DNA of 34,085 nucleotides from Chloroflexota bacterium (GCA_013388845.1 JACAEN010000002.1:1-34085); one strand, 5' to 3'; shown: positions 22,224 through 33,350, counted from the first letter of the stretch. The notes: generated by a model not told the origin, from the letters alone. A program made the numbers and translations.

Positions 22224-24527
22224 TCAAGCCACGAGTTCTTCAAGCAATATTGCCGCGGCTTCCTTGTCCAGGGGCTGGTTATTGTTGCCACATTTGGGCG
22301 ATTGCACGCAGGAGGGGCAGCCGTCAGCGCAGGGACATCCTTCCACGGCTTTCAAAGTAGCCTGCCAGAGGTCGGCTATTATCTCGAATCCCTTTTCGGC
22401 GATGCCGATGCCTCCAGGGTGAGCATCGTAAATGAAAATCTGCGCCCGGCCAGTATCGGGATGAAAGGGAGTGGAGACACCGCCGATATCATTGCGGTCA
22501 CACAGAGCAAATAAGGGCAGTATGCCAATGGCAGCATGTTCACAGGCATGTAAGCCGCCGTGAAAGTCAAGGCCGGCATCGGTTATCCTAGCTATTGCCT
22601 TCTGAGGCAAATCAAACCATAGGGCCTTGGTGGGAAACTGTTGTGGTGGCAAATCAAGAGGCTCCTGAGTGATAACCTCTTCAGTGAATTGCTTCAGCCT
22701 CTTGAATCCTACTACAGTCGTGGTGACATCAACATCTCCGAAGTAAACCTTCACACCGTGGCAATCTTTTTCCTTGAGCAGCTTGGTGACCCGAATATCC
22801 GTTATTTCCATGGTCTGCGTATAGTAGTCTGCGGAAACCGGTTCAGCCCAGGCAATGCGGCGAACTAGATCGAGTTCCTTGATAAGGTATGACTCACCCT
22901 GATGGAGGTAAATGGCGCCAGGGTGGATCTGGAAAATGGCCACGCTGGCTTCCACGGTCTCTAACAACTGACCCTGCTGACCATCGATGACAGCATAACT
23001 CTGTCCTGATGTTGACCTGATGTTTATGTCTTGGGCGGGATAGGAAATGGAAGGAGTGGGATGCCACCTCTCCTGGCGTTTTCTCAGCATTCCTTCCTGT
23101 TCTAGCTCAGCTAGCATGGCACTCATGCTGGCGCCAAAGAATTCTTCATCCCTGTCTTCTAGCGGTTTTTCCCAGGCGGCACACAGAAGATGGGGCTTCA
23201 GAATGTAGGGGTTGGCCGGATTGATTATGGCGTTGTCAAAGTTTTTGCTGAAGAAGAAATCGGGATTGCGCATTAAGTATTGGTCGAGTGGATTTTGCAG
23301 GGCGACAAGAAAGCTCAAGGAGCTGTAAGTGCTGCGTCCGCTACGTCCAGCTTGCTGCCAGGCGCTGGCAATGCTGCCGGGATAGCCGGTGAGCACAGTG
23401 GCATCTAAATCACCGATATTTATTCCTAGCTCCAGGGCTGTGGTGGCGACCAAGCCGAGGAGCTCGCCGTTGAAGAATTGATGCTCAATTCGGCGTCTGT
23501 CCTCCGGAAGGTACCCCGCCCGGTAGGGGCTGATTTTGTCCCTGAGCGGAGGAGGCAGTTGGTCTCGCGTATAAATATAGATGAGTTCCGTCAGTTTGCG
23601 AGTGCGCGCGAACACTAGACCCCGGATATCCCTCTGAACAAGCTCCCTGAGAAGAAAAGCCGCCTCGCTGTTGGGACTGCGTCGGCTGGTCTTGGCTTCG
23701 TCAAGGAAAGGCGGATTCCAGAATGTGAAGTATTTTTCGCCGTGTGGTGAGCCATCTTCAACAACGGCTTCAAAGGGCAAGCCAATGATATTTTGGGCAT
23801 GCTCCTGGGGATTGGCAATTGTGGCTGAGCAGCAAATGAACTGCGGGCTTGAGCCATAGAATATGCAGAGCCGCCGCAATCTGCGCAAGACATTAGCTAC
23901 ATGGGAGCCGAAGACACCGGTGTAAATATGGGTCTCGTCTATTACGACATATTTGAGATTCCGAAAGAACCTAGACCATGACTGGTGGTTAGGCAGAATG
24001 CCCAGATGGAGCATATCCGGGTTGGTGAGCACTACCCTGGCCTGTTTTCTTATGTTTGCCCTTTCGCTCTGCGGTGTATCACCGTCGAAAGTGGCAGCAT
24101 CTCTTGGTGAGATTGCTTCGCCCCGACTTGTCGGGGCTCGCAATGACAAATCGCTGAGGATTTGTTTCAAACTACGCAGCTGGTCCTGGGCGAGAGCTTT
24201 CGTGGGGAAGATATAAAGAGCGCGGCTATTCTTATCACGTAAAAGCGCCTCCAGCGTGGCTAGCTGATAGCACAGGGTCTTGCCGCTGGCGCTGGGCGTG
24301 GCAATTATGACGTTTTTCCCGGCGGAGATGGCATTCAAGGCCTTCGCCTGGTGGCTGTAGAGCGCTGATATGCTCAAGTATTTCAGACATGCTTGAAGCT
24401 CAGGATGAATAGGCTTATCCAGTTTGCCGTATCTAGGGCCTTGAGCGGGGATGCGTTCAATATGGACGACCTGCTGGCGATAATCAGGCAGACTGACAAT
24501 GTGGTGGAGAAAAGCAGCGGCATCCAT
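22224..24527 (-). CDS. DEAD/DEAH-box helicase with DUF1998 domain (MrfA/YprA-like)
   Basis: A superfamily 2 helicase of the kind linked to repair of mitomycin-type adducts in Bacillus. From the ATG at 24527 (GAGGT eight bases upstream) it has 767 residues. Motifs: TPSASGKTLCYQ (I), VIDETHIYTGVFGSHVANVLRRL (II, DETH instead of DEAH), CSATIANP (III), LELGINIGDLDATVLTGYPG (V), QQAGRSGR (VI). The DUF1998 part has CEHAAIGILPLF and the four-cysteine site CPCADGCPSC...KCGNN. Residues 127-143 (SLRAPTSRGEAISPRD) are encoded by an in-frame repeat copy between motifs Ia and Ib. The MrfB exonuclease partner is not in the window. The frame is open to 24599. Confidence 0.9.
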   Translation of the reverse strand: MDAAAFLHHIVSLPDYRQQVVHIERIPAQGPRYGKLDKPIHPELQACLKYLSISALYSHQAKALNAISAGKNVIIATPSASGKTLCYQLATLEALLRDKNSRALYIFPTKALAQDQLRSLKQILSDLSLRAPTSRGEAISPRDAATFDGDTPQSERANIRKQARVVLTNPDMLHLGILPNHQSWSRFFRNLKYVVIDETHIYTGVFGSHVANVLRRLRRLCIFYGSSPQFICCSATIANPQEHAQNIIGLPFEAVVEDGSPHGEKYFTFWNPPFLDEAKTSRRSPNSEAAFLLRELVQRDIRGLVFARTRKLTELIYIYTRDQLPPPLRDKISPYRAGYLPEDRRRIEHQFFNGELLGLVATTALELGINIGDLDATVLTGYPGSIASAWQQAGRSGRSTYSSLSFLVALQNPLDQYLMRNPDFFFSKNFDNAIINPANPYILKPHLLCAAWEKPLEDRDEEFFGASMSAMLAELEQEGMLRKRQERWHPTPSISYPAQDINIRSTSGQSYAVIDGQQGQLLETVEASVAIFQIHPGAIYLHQGESYLIKELDLVRRIAWAEPVSADYYTQTMEITDIRVTKLLKEKDCHGVKVYFGDVDVTTTVVGFKRLKQFTEEVITQEPLDLPPQQFPTKALWFDLPQKAIARITDAGLDFHGGLHACEHAAIGILPLFALCDRNDIGGVSTPFHPDTGRAQIFIYDAHPGGIGIAEKGFEIIADLWQATLKAVEGCPCADGCPSCVQSPKCGNNNQPLDKEAAAILLEELVA
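24109..24147. repeat. family A repeat inside the helicase gene
   Basis: GAGATTGCTTCG, CCCCGACTTGTCGGGG and CTCGCAATGAC: a full-length, near-perfect copy with the central hairpin, read in frame. The reading frame differs from that used in mtaB and ftsY (it encodes LRAPTSRGEAIS). Confidence 0.85.
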
Positions 24528-24626
24528 CAATACTAACCTCGAGAGTCTTGTGTTTTTTGGCCCCATAAAAATTGATTCTAAATCTAACTGGGTTCCCACG
24601 AAAATCGCAAGATTTTCGCGGGTGGG

Positions 24627-24914
24627 TTAGGGGAGGGTTTCTATTTCCGAACTCAATAACTCTACATCAGGATAGTTCTGGGCGATGAACTTTACGACAT
24701 TGGCTAGGGTTTCGTCGGCATGTCTTCTGTGGTTGCTGACGCAAGCAACACCCAAAGTGGCTAATTGCCATAAGTCTTGGTGATCAACTTCGGCTACGGA
24801 AACATTAAACTTGTTTTGTAGCCGTGCAATAATGGACTTAATTACTTGTCTTTTGCCTTTAAGGGAATGGTTTTCAGGGAGGCGAAGCTCAATTCGACAG
24901 ACACCAACGTGCAT
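24627..24914 (-). CDS. DUF503 family protein (YlxP-like)
   Basis: The 95-residue protein begins MHVGVCRIELRLPENHSLKGKRQVIKS and contains FNVSVAEVDHQDLWQLATLGVACVSN, the full DUF503 pattern. The family has a small alpha/beta fold and is often found beside translation or ribosome-maturation genes; its role is unsettled. Here it follows gap after about 50 bases. Between it and the helicase is a perfect 8-bp stem, CGAAAATC-GCAA-GATTTTCG (24599-24618), without a T-run, so it is not a clear terminator. Confidence 0.88.
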   Translation of the reverse strand: MHVGVCRIELRLPENHSLKGKRQVIKSIIARLQNKFNVSVAEVDHQDLWQLATLGVACVSNHRRHADETLANVVKFIAQNYPDVELLSSEIETLP

Positions 24915-24967
24915 TGTCTATTCCTCCTTTCTTACTCCTCCCCTTCCCGAGAAGAATAGGATGCAAG

Positions 24968-26029
<1,062 letters not shown>

Positions 26030-26081
26030 TTAGATTCAAATTCTGGTTGGCTATCCTGAGAATTCTTCACCTCCGAATCTC

Positions 26082-26132
26082 GTAGTGCGACCCTTTAGGG
26101 TCGTGCAGCACAAGGCTAAAGCCTCGCACTAC
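26082..26132. repeat. 51-bp cruciform / three-way-junction repeat upstream of gap
   Basis: GTAGTGCGA (26082-26090) pairs with TCGCACTAC (26124-26132). Inside are two further hairpins, GACCC-TTTA-GGGTC (26089-26102) and AGGC-TAAA-GCCT (26113-26124). The DNA or RNA can thus fold as a base stem with two arms. It lies about 100 bases upstream of the gap start and just after the 3' end of the MBL-fold gene. Confidence 0.75.
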
Positions 26133-26152
26133 ATTTGTTCAGACACCACCTC

Positions 26153-27147
26153 CTAGTCCTTAGCTAAATACAAAGAAGCACCATCCATGTCAACATTGCT
26201 CACCCTGCCTTCCTTTGTCAAGAGTTTGAGATGGGCGATGGTCTCGGTGACCGCCATTCGCTTGTCCCAGACTCCCAAATCTCGGAAAGCTGTGTCCGCT
26301 CCATTGACCGTCCAGGGGATTTGCTGAGCTATTGCGTAGGCAGTCTTTAAACCGTCGCGCAAAGTTCTCAAGATAGCTCTCTTTCTCTCTTCATGATGCT
26401 GGAGTATTCTTTCTATTCTCAGCCCTAAAGCATTGAACACCGGCCCATGTCCCGGGAGAATGAAATGAACGTTGAAGCTCTCTAGTTTCTTGAGGGCTGA
26501 GATATAGTTAGCGAGGGGGTTACCGCCAGATTGGGGGTTGAAGCTAACGTGGGGAAATGTATCATATAAAACATGGTCACCGGTTATAATAAACCTCCTG
26601 TTTCGTTCATAAAGACAGACATGACCTAACGAATGCCCCGGTGTCCATAATACCTCAAATTCGAAAGAGCCGTTGGAAATTACATCGCCATCCTCTAACT
26701 TTACTTCAGGCAAATCCGGGGTGACATATTTATTCATCCATAACGAAGCCCCGACAAGTTGGGGCAACTCGTCCGCAGGAACACCGTTCTGCCGAAGCAG
26801 GTCTTCAGTTTTCTGCATCAGATCAGCGAAGTCTTTATATCGAGGGAAAATAAAATCTGCATCAATCTTATGGATAGCCACTTGAGCTCCGCAGATTTGT
26901 TTGATCTTGGTGGACAATCCGTAATGGTCGGGATGTATATGGGTGATAACCACTTTTTTGATGTCTCGAAGTTTGAGGTGTGCCGCTTTTAGCCCTTCCT
27001 GGAGAGCCCAGAGGGATTCCTGGCTATCCCAGCCGCTATCAACCAGTATATGACCATCGCTGCCTTCAATTGCATAAACGTTAGTAGACCATGAAGCGCT
27101 TCTAGGACAGGGAGTTTTTATTTGATGAACACCGTTTAATATCTGCA

Positions 27148-27148
<1 letters not shown>
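26153..27148 (-). CDS. metallo-beta-lactamase-fold hydrolase (LACTB2/glyoxalase II-like)
   Basis: The 331-residue protein has the metal motif THIHPDHYGL (HxHxDH), then GHSLGHVCLYE, ITGDHVLYDTFP and LPGHGPVF, which supply the remaining histidine and aspartate ligands of a dinuclear site. After the catalytic domain comes a helical segment (HHEERKRAILRTL) and a winged-helix-like tail, as in LACTB2-type hydrolases. Substrate unknown; thioesterase or RNase activity are both possible for this branch. Its ATG overlaps the enolase stop by one base (TAATG), so it is translationally coupled to eno, an unusual pairing. Confidence 0.85.
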
Positions 27149-29060
<1,912 letters not shown>

Positions 29061-29245
29061 TTTCTAGCCGGCATATTATATCATCACACAGGCTTGAGTC
29101 TGATGAAGTGCATTGTAGCACGATTTCATGCCACAGAGGAAAACACGGAAGCTATGGGCGCTTATCGAACAAACCGCCCGATTGTTGCTTTTTACGGGAC
29201 AAGGCTTGGTATTGCGGTTTCAGGGGGGTTGCTGTTATTAGCTTG

Positions 29246-29884
29246 TCAGGATTGAGGCTTTGGCTCCTGCTTCAGTAACAGGCGGAGAAAATGGATTGCT
29301 ATTACTTCCACCCAGACTAGCGCGTTGAGTATTATGATTCGCTCATACAGACCAAACCAGCCTCGTTGCTCGCCGAAGAGCGCCCCTAGTATGAGAGCTA
29401 GAGCTAGAATACCTGCGACCAGAGTATAGACAAAAACGTTTTTCCAATTCGGGGTGCTCTTGAAGCTGGGCGCAAGCGAAAAAATAGCGGTAGGGAACAA
29501 TAAGCCCAGACCGTAAGATGCTACCGTGTGTATTATTCCATCAGTAGTGCGCTCAGCTCCCGGAGCATCCATGTGAAAAGTGGCGATCAACAACAACACG
29601 AAGCCGCAAAGAGCGAGAAGTATGATGCCGGCGTGAAAGGCCGGCGCCCTGCGAATATTGAAAAAGAGCCTGGCCACAAATATCTCCAAGAGCAAGCCCA
29701 TGGCCAGAAAACAAATCGACTGTAGCCACCCTATACTGGTTAGAGCCAGACTGCTGACTGAATCACGGATTGGGCTGTAACCGGGAATCGATAAAGATGC
29801 TGCAATATCCCCGACAATCACCACAATAGGCCCCACTATGCCGACCAGAGCCGGGGCGCTGTTGATATTTAGACGTTTAGACAT
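29246..29884 (-). CDS. DUF998 family membrane protein
   Basis: From the ATG at 29884 the protein has 212 residues with six hydrophobic helices. GYSPIRDSVSSLA between the first two helices and FHMDAPGAERTTDGIIHTVAS between the third and fourth are the DUF998 pattern. The function is unknown. The frame is open to 29911, overlapping the end of the zinc-finger gene upstream; the chosen ATG starts just after it. The two small genes read in the same direction, six bases apart, and so may be co-expressed. No strong ribosome-binding site was seen. Confidence 0.8.
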   Translation of the reverse strand: MSKRLNINSAPALVGIVGPIVVIVGDIAASLSIPGYSPIRDSVSSLALTSIGWLQSICFLAMGLLLEIFVARLFFNIRRAPAFHAGIILLALCGFVLLLIATFHMDAPGAERTTDGIIHTVASYGLGLLFPTAIFSLAPSFKSTPNWKNVFVYTLVAGILALALILGALFGEQRGWFGLYERIIILNALVWVEVIAIHFLRLLLKQEPKPQS

Positions 29885-29889
29885 AGACT

Positions 29890-30135
29890 TTAGCCAAGCC
29901 GAGCTACACATACTTCGCCATTTTCGATGACGACAGTCATTGTCCGTCCACAGCTCGGGCAGGTAAGTGGCCCGCGATAGTTAGCCTTAGACGGCTCCAG
30001 GGGAATGCCCTTCCCGCAGCCCAGACAGATTACCCCTGAAGAGCTTTTTGAACCAGCCTGGTGCTGTTTCTTGTGGCTAGCTAGCTGCTCTATGGTAGCG
30101 AATTCAATTCCGCAGGTAACACATTTAAAACGCAT
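29890..30135 (-). CDS. small protein with a C2H2 zinc finger and a zinc ribbon
   Basis: The 81-residue protein starts with a classical C2H2 finger: C-x2-C-x12-H-x3-H over residues 5-25 (CVTCGIEFATIEQLASHKKQH region). A linker follows, then a four-cysteine ribbon made of CLGC and CPSC with a TMTVVIENGEV strand after it. Both metal sites look complete. C2H2 fingers are rare in bacteria, and here the finger plus ribbon could bind nucleic acid or a protein partner. GGAGTGAA directly precedes the ATG, and an extended -10 promoter lies 63 bases upstream. The DUF998 gene follows. No named family was recognised. Confidence 0.75.
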   Translation of the reverse strand: MRFKCVTCGIEFATIEQLASHKKQHQAGSKSSSGVICLGCGKGIPLEPSKANYRGPLTCPSCGRTMTVVIENGEVCVARLG

Positions 30136-30197
30136 TTCACTCCTTTGCGCATTCGCAATATCTAAAATCGCCCAGTTATTGAGTTCATGATCTCAGA

Positions 30198-30206
30198 ATT
30201 ATAACA
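30198..30206 (-). promoter_or_regulatory. extended -10 promoter of the zinc-finger gene
   Basis: TGTTATAAT on the minus strand matches TGnTATAAT fully. No good -35 box is seen. Transcription would begin near 30191, about 55 bases before the start codon. Confidence 0.5.
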
Positions 30207-30380
30207 TGGTTTTCTCACCTGACGAATAGTTTGAGTTTGAGCTTAACATTTCGTATGTTGTGACTTATGGATAAAAAGCAAATCTTCGCGAACAAAAGAC
30301 TCTCTAGTGATATTTGATAACCTAGCAGATATGTGGCTAATTATCCAGGCTGGGAAAAGATTGGCAAAAATAAGAAGGCG

Positions 30381-30776
30381 CTATTTTTCTGGTTGCTTGA
30401 GAGCTTCTTTCGCTACTGCTACTAGCTCTTGGGGTGTAAATGGTTTGGGTAAGAATAACCTACCGCTGTGCTCTATGAAGGGCATGATTCTCTCGTCTAT
30501 CACCCCCCCAGTAGTGAATATTACCCGGTTTGCCAACTGTGGATATTTTTTTTGCAGCCATTGGTAGAGTTCTGCGCCGTTCATTTGCGGCGTCCTGATA
30601 TCAATCAGACAAATATCATATTGCCTCTTCTCTACCATATCTTGGGCTACTATCCCATTGACGGCAATATCTACCCTAAATCCTTCCTTATTAAGGACTT
30701 GTTGGCACATATTGCTAATGGATGGTTCATCCTCGACTAGGAGGATTCTTCTCGTGATGCGAGCAGAAGTATCTAT
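30381..30776 (-). CDS. single-domain response regulator; canonical start codon missing
   Basis: A CheY-like receiver domain without an output domain. Starting at the first ATG (30710) removes the first beta strand, but the frame continues upstream to a stop at about 30789 and encodes RRILLVEDEPSISN, the normal receiver start with the acidic pair. No ATG, GTG or TTG occurs in that stretch. An ATA at 30774-30776, six bases after GAGAGG, sits where the start should be and gives 131 residues. The phosphoacceptor Asp59 (CLIDIRTP), the TT pair and the lysine in LPKPF are all present. Either ATA is used, the gene is silenced, or the base was misread. No histidine kinase is adjacent. Confidence 0.7.
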   Translation of the reverse strand: MDTSARITRRILLVEDEPSISNMCQQVLNKEGFRVDIAVNGIVAQDMVEKRQYDICLIDIRTPQMNGAELYQWLQKKYPQLANRVIFTTGGVIDERIMPFIEHSGRLFLPKPFTPQELVAVAKEALKQPEK

Positions 30777-30856
30777 TGTCCGCCTCTCTTAATCAGCGAC
30801 TCTATCGATAGTATCTGTTGTCAGTCTATAGTAAACATATTTAAGCTGTCAAGAGG

Positions 30857-31432
30857 CTAGTTGAATCTATTCATTGCCGCTTCTATTCCCTGAGTAAGAA
30901 AACAATCAACGGCTTCGGACACCTTGGCAATTACGGGCTTAATTGTTGCTTCTTCCTGAGGGGAGAAATCGCTGAGCACATAATTGACTATAGCGTCCTC
31001 GCTGGTGGGCTGCTGCACAGCCTGAGGCCGCCCAATGCCCACCCGGATTCGGGGGAAGTCCTCGCTTGCCAGGGCGGAAATAATAGAATTCATCCCCTTG
31101 TGCCCACCCGAGCCTCCACTCTGCCGCAAACGAATTTTGCCCAGAGGCAAATCGAGGTCGTCGTATATTACCAAGAGGTCGCTCAAAGGGATGGCATGTT
31201 TGTGCACTAAGCAGGCTACAGCTTGCCCGCTGAGATTCACGAATGTCCCGGGCTTGGCCAGCAGCAACTTCTCGCCCCTTACTTCAGCGAGGCCTACTCT
31301 AGCCTGACATTGCCTGTGGTCAAAGCGAATAGAATGAAGCCTGGCGAAGTAATTCAGACACTGGAAGCCAACATTATGGCGGTTATGGGCATAAGTCTTA
31401 CCGGGGTTCCCCAGACCAACTATGAGTTTCAT
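30857..31432 (-). CDS. pth: peptidyl-tRNA hydrolase
   Basis: Releases tRNA from peptidyl-tRNA dropped by ribosomes. The 191-residue protein starts MKLIVGLGNPGKTYAHNRHNVGF, carrying the catalytic histidine of NRHNVGF, and continues with LAKPGTFVNLSG, VIYDDLDLPLGKIRLR and GSGGHKGMNSII, the complete bacterial Pth pattern. Normal length. It stands at the end of the minus-strand block, divergent from the ImmA/PIN module, with a 355-base gap between them. Confidence 0.95.
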   Translation of the reverse strand: MKLIVGLGNPGKTYAHNRHNVGFQCLNYFARLHSIRFDHRQCQARVGLAEVRGEKLLLAKPGTFVNLSGQAVACLVHKHAIPLSDLLVIYDDLDLPLGKIRLRQSGGSGGHKGMNSIISALASEDFPRIRVGIGRPQAVQQPTSEDAIVNYVLSDFSPQEEATIKPVIAKVSEAVDCFLTQGIEAAMNRFN

Positions 31433-31787
31433 TTACTTAGAGTCTGTGAAAATTCAGTCTTCGGATATTATGGCTGATTCTGCTGACGCTAAGCAAATGC
31501 TACTCACCTTAGACAACAAGCTTGATTGGCTAAATGGCCTTATATTCGCCAGTATTTAGCCTTAACACTTTAGAATATCCTATTTTAGAAAGGCTGCATA
31601 GAAGGACTAACCTAGGCCTTTTAGGTGAAACTAGAACTTGAAGCGTAGGAATTTCTAGATACTCCACAGCTCAAACTTTTCTATTTTGTCAGCAGTATTG
31701 CAGAAAGCAGTATATGAAAGTGGAATCATGATATCATTAATCTAATGATTGTGAGGCAATCTTATATAGGAAGGCTAGGAGGCTACA
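31433..31787. other. 355-base gap between pth and the ImmA/PIN module
   Basis: Holds a 29-codon plus-strand frame at 31470-31559 (MADSADAKQMLLTLDNKLDW...) that looks like an amphipathic start of a longer protein but stops at TAG; it may be a remnant or a small protein, and no ribosome-binding site supports it. The 3' half is AT-rich and contains the palindromes at 31728-31750. The composition is more AT-rich than the surrounding genes. Confidence 0.35.
31728..31750. promoter_or_regulatory. candidate operator of the ImmA/PIN toxin-antitoxin module
   Basis: ATGATATCAT at 31728-31737 is a perfect 10-base palindrome. It overlaps ATCATTA-ATC-TAATGAT at 31733-31749, a perfect 7-3-7 inverted repeat. 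Several ATCAT half-sites 38 to 60 bases before the GTG start suit an XRE-type autorepressor. A TATATA box follows at 31763-31768 but no good -35 box pairs with it. Confidence 0.5.
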
Positions 31788-32918
31788 GTGAATCAAGAGG
31801 GTAAGGTAACAGTTATTCCAGAACAGCTTACCAAAGCGAGGCGAGCCTTAGGGTTGGAACCTAACGAAGTGGCCGATGCTTTGGGAATAGATGTAGAAGG
31901 ACTAAATAGATGGGAAAGGGGAACTTCAGAGCCGTCATTGGAGGACTTATGGAACCTTGCAGAACTATATAAGCGGAGCACAGACTATTTCCTTCGGCCC
32001 TTGCCTGCACTGCCTGAACATTTAAGTTTCAGATTAAAACACCTCTATAAAATACAGGATTTACCACCTAAAGTACGTGAAGTTATCGTGCGGTTTGAAG
32101 AGCTTTGTCGTGCCGAAGCTGAACTCGAAGAAGCATTGCAAAAGCCTCATCCAATTCTTATTGAAAAAGCCGACCGTTCCTATGATTCTGAAGAACTCGC
32201 TGACAAAGAAAGAAGAAGGTTGGGCTTAGGAGAACGGCCAATAAGGGATTTGCGCGGGCTCTTGGCAAGCCAAGGCATTAGGGTCTTTGTATTACCTGTT
32301 CCAGATATTCTGTCAGTCGAGTTATCTGGTGTGTCATGGTGGCATGATGATTATGGCCCCTGCATACTTGTGAATGGGCGCAATAATCCTGGCCGACGGT
32401 CATTTACCCTAGCACATGAATATGCTCACCTCCTCCATGCTGACCCTGCAACCATATGTGCCTTCATGCTGGACGTTCCTGAAGAACGGTCTGCCAATCG
32501 CTTTGCTGCTGCCTTCCTTATGCCAGGTCCAACCCTGAGGAGGTCTTTTATAGAACTGGTAGGGCCTCCTGGAACACTGCCCCTTGACCAAGATTTGGGG
32601 AGGCTGGCTGGTCACTTTGCCGTGAGTTTGGAAGCAATGGGGAGAAGATTAGAGCAGCTTGAGTTAATTCCCTCTGGAACTACCGATTCTCGCATAGCTG
32701 AGTGGGAAAAGAGACCAGTATATTATAGAGGTCGAAAAGGCCCAAGATGGCGAAGTCAGCTTGGCACCAAGTTTGTTTCACTAGCTCTAGAGGCATATTC
32801 TGGTGGGCATATGTCTGTAACTAAACTAGCGCAGTACTTTGGATTAGATGTGAGGGAAACGCTGCAAGTGGTATGGGAGTCCAGTACTCCACCATATCGT
32901 AGACCGGGACTAAAATGA
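31788..32918 (+). CDS. XRE-type HTH plus ImmA/IrrE metalloprotease-like antitoxin
   Basis: The 376-residue protein has an N-terminal helix-turn-helix (TKARRALGLEPNEVADALGIDVEGLNRWERGTSEPSL, roughly residues 15-50). After a helical linker comes an ImmA/IrrE (DUF955) domain with HEYAH at 210-214 and a downstream glutamate (PEERSANRFAAAFLMPG, about 232-233) as third zinc ligand. The C-terminal 80 residues are basic (RPVYYRGRKGPRW). GTG start with AGGAGG five bases upstream. The next gene, a PIN-like toxin, begins immediately after the stop (TGAATG). In such pairs the HTH-ImmA protein represses the promoter and controls the toxin. Codon and base use are more AT-rich than in neighbouring housekeeping genes, suggesting acquisition. 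Confidence 0.85.
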   Translation: MNQEGKVTVIPEQLTKARRALGLEPNEVADALGIDVEGLNRWERGTSEPSLEDLWNLAELYKRSTDYFLRPLPALPEHLSFRLKHLYKIQDLPPKVREVIVRFEELCRAEAELEEALQKPHPILIEKADRSYDSEELADKERRRLGLGERPIRDLRGLLASQGIRVFVLPVPDILSVELSGVSWWHDDYGPCILVNGRNNPGRRSFTLAHEYAHLLHADPATICAFMLDVPEERSANRFAAAFLMPGPTLRRSFIELVGPPGTLPLDQDLGRLAGHFAVSLEAMGRRLEQLELIPSGTTDSRIAEWEKRPVYYRGRKGPRWRSQLGTKFVSLALEAYSGGHMSVTKLAQYFGLDVRETLQVVWESSTPPYRRPGLK

Positions 32919-33350
32919 ATGGAGAACAAGTTAGATTCAGTTCGTTCTTGTTATGTATTTGATGCTTCTTCTCTTATAGAGTTAGAGAAGCGACCAGGTG
33001 GCAGGGGTCTCAAAGATATGCCAGGCTATCCAGGAAGCTGGCTCGTTATTCCATCAAGAGTAGCTAAGCAGATAAATAACAGAGAGGCTCCCAAAGAAAC
33101 AAGAGATTGGTTAGCTAGAGGTAAAGTTGCTGACTTTGTTTCTGGCCGCGAGGCTAGAGAGTTTATGAGAATACGCGTTCAAGAGAGACTATTGGAGGAC
33201 GCTGACACACAAGGTATTGTCATCGCTTATCACCGGGGATGTACATATGTTGTGGATGAGGGAAGAGCTAGGACAGTGGCAGAATCTCTGGGAGTTAGAT
33301 GTATCAACGCTAGGGGTTTTCTATCGGAAGTGCAACCACGCCTTCTATGA
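32919..33350 (+). CDS. PIN-like toxin (DUF4411 type)
   Basis: The 143-residue protein has the PIN layout: a first acidic strand YVFDASSLIELEK with Asp15, a central helical part (WLVIPSRVAKQINN), LLEDADTQGIVIAY with the acidic residues 93-96, and VVDEGRARTVAESLGVRCIN with Asp113 near the end. PIN toxins are Mg-dependent RNases; DUF4411 members are typically encoded beside HTH-ImmA proteins, as here. The ATG touches the stop of the antitoxin gene. All expected acidic residues seem present, so the toxin looks intact. RNA target unknown. Confidence 0.8.
   Translation: MENKLDSVRSCYVFDASSLIELEKRPGGRGLKDMPGYPGSWLVIPSRVAKQINNREAPKETRDWLARGKVADFVSGREAREFMRIRVQERLLEDADTQGIVIAYHRGCTYVVDEGRARTVAESLGVRCINARGFLSEVQPRLL

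Noticed and set aside
24599-24618. Perfect 8-bp hairpin as a rho-independent terminator between DUF503 and the helicase
   Set aside because: No T-run follows on either strand, so it was not listed as a terminator.
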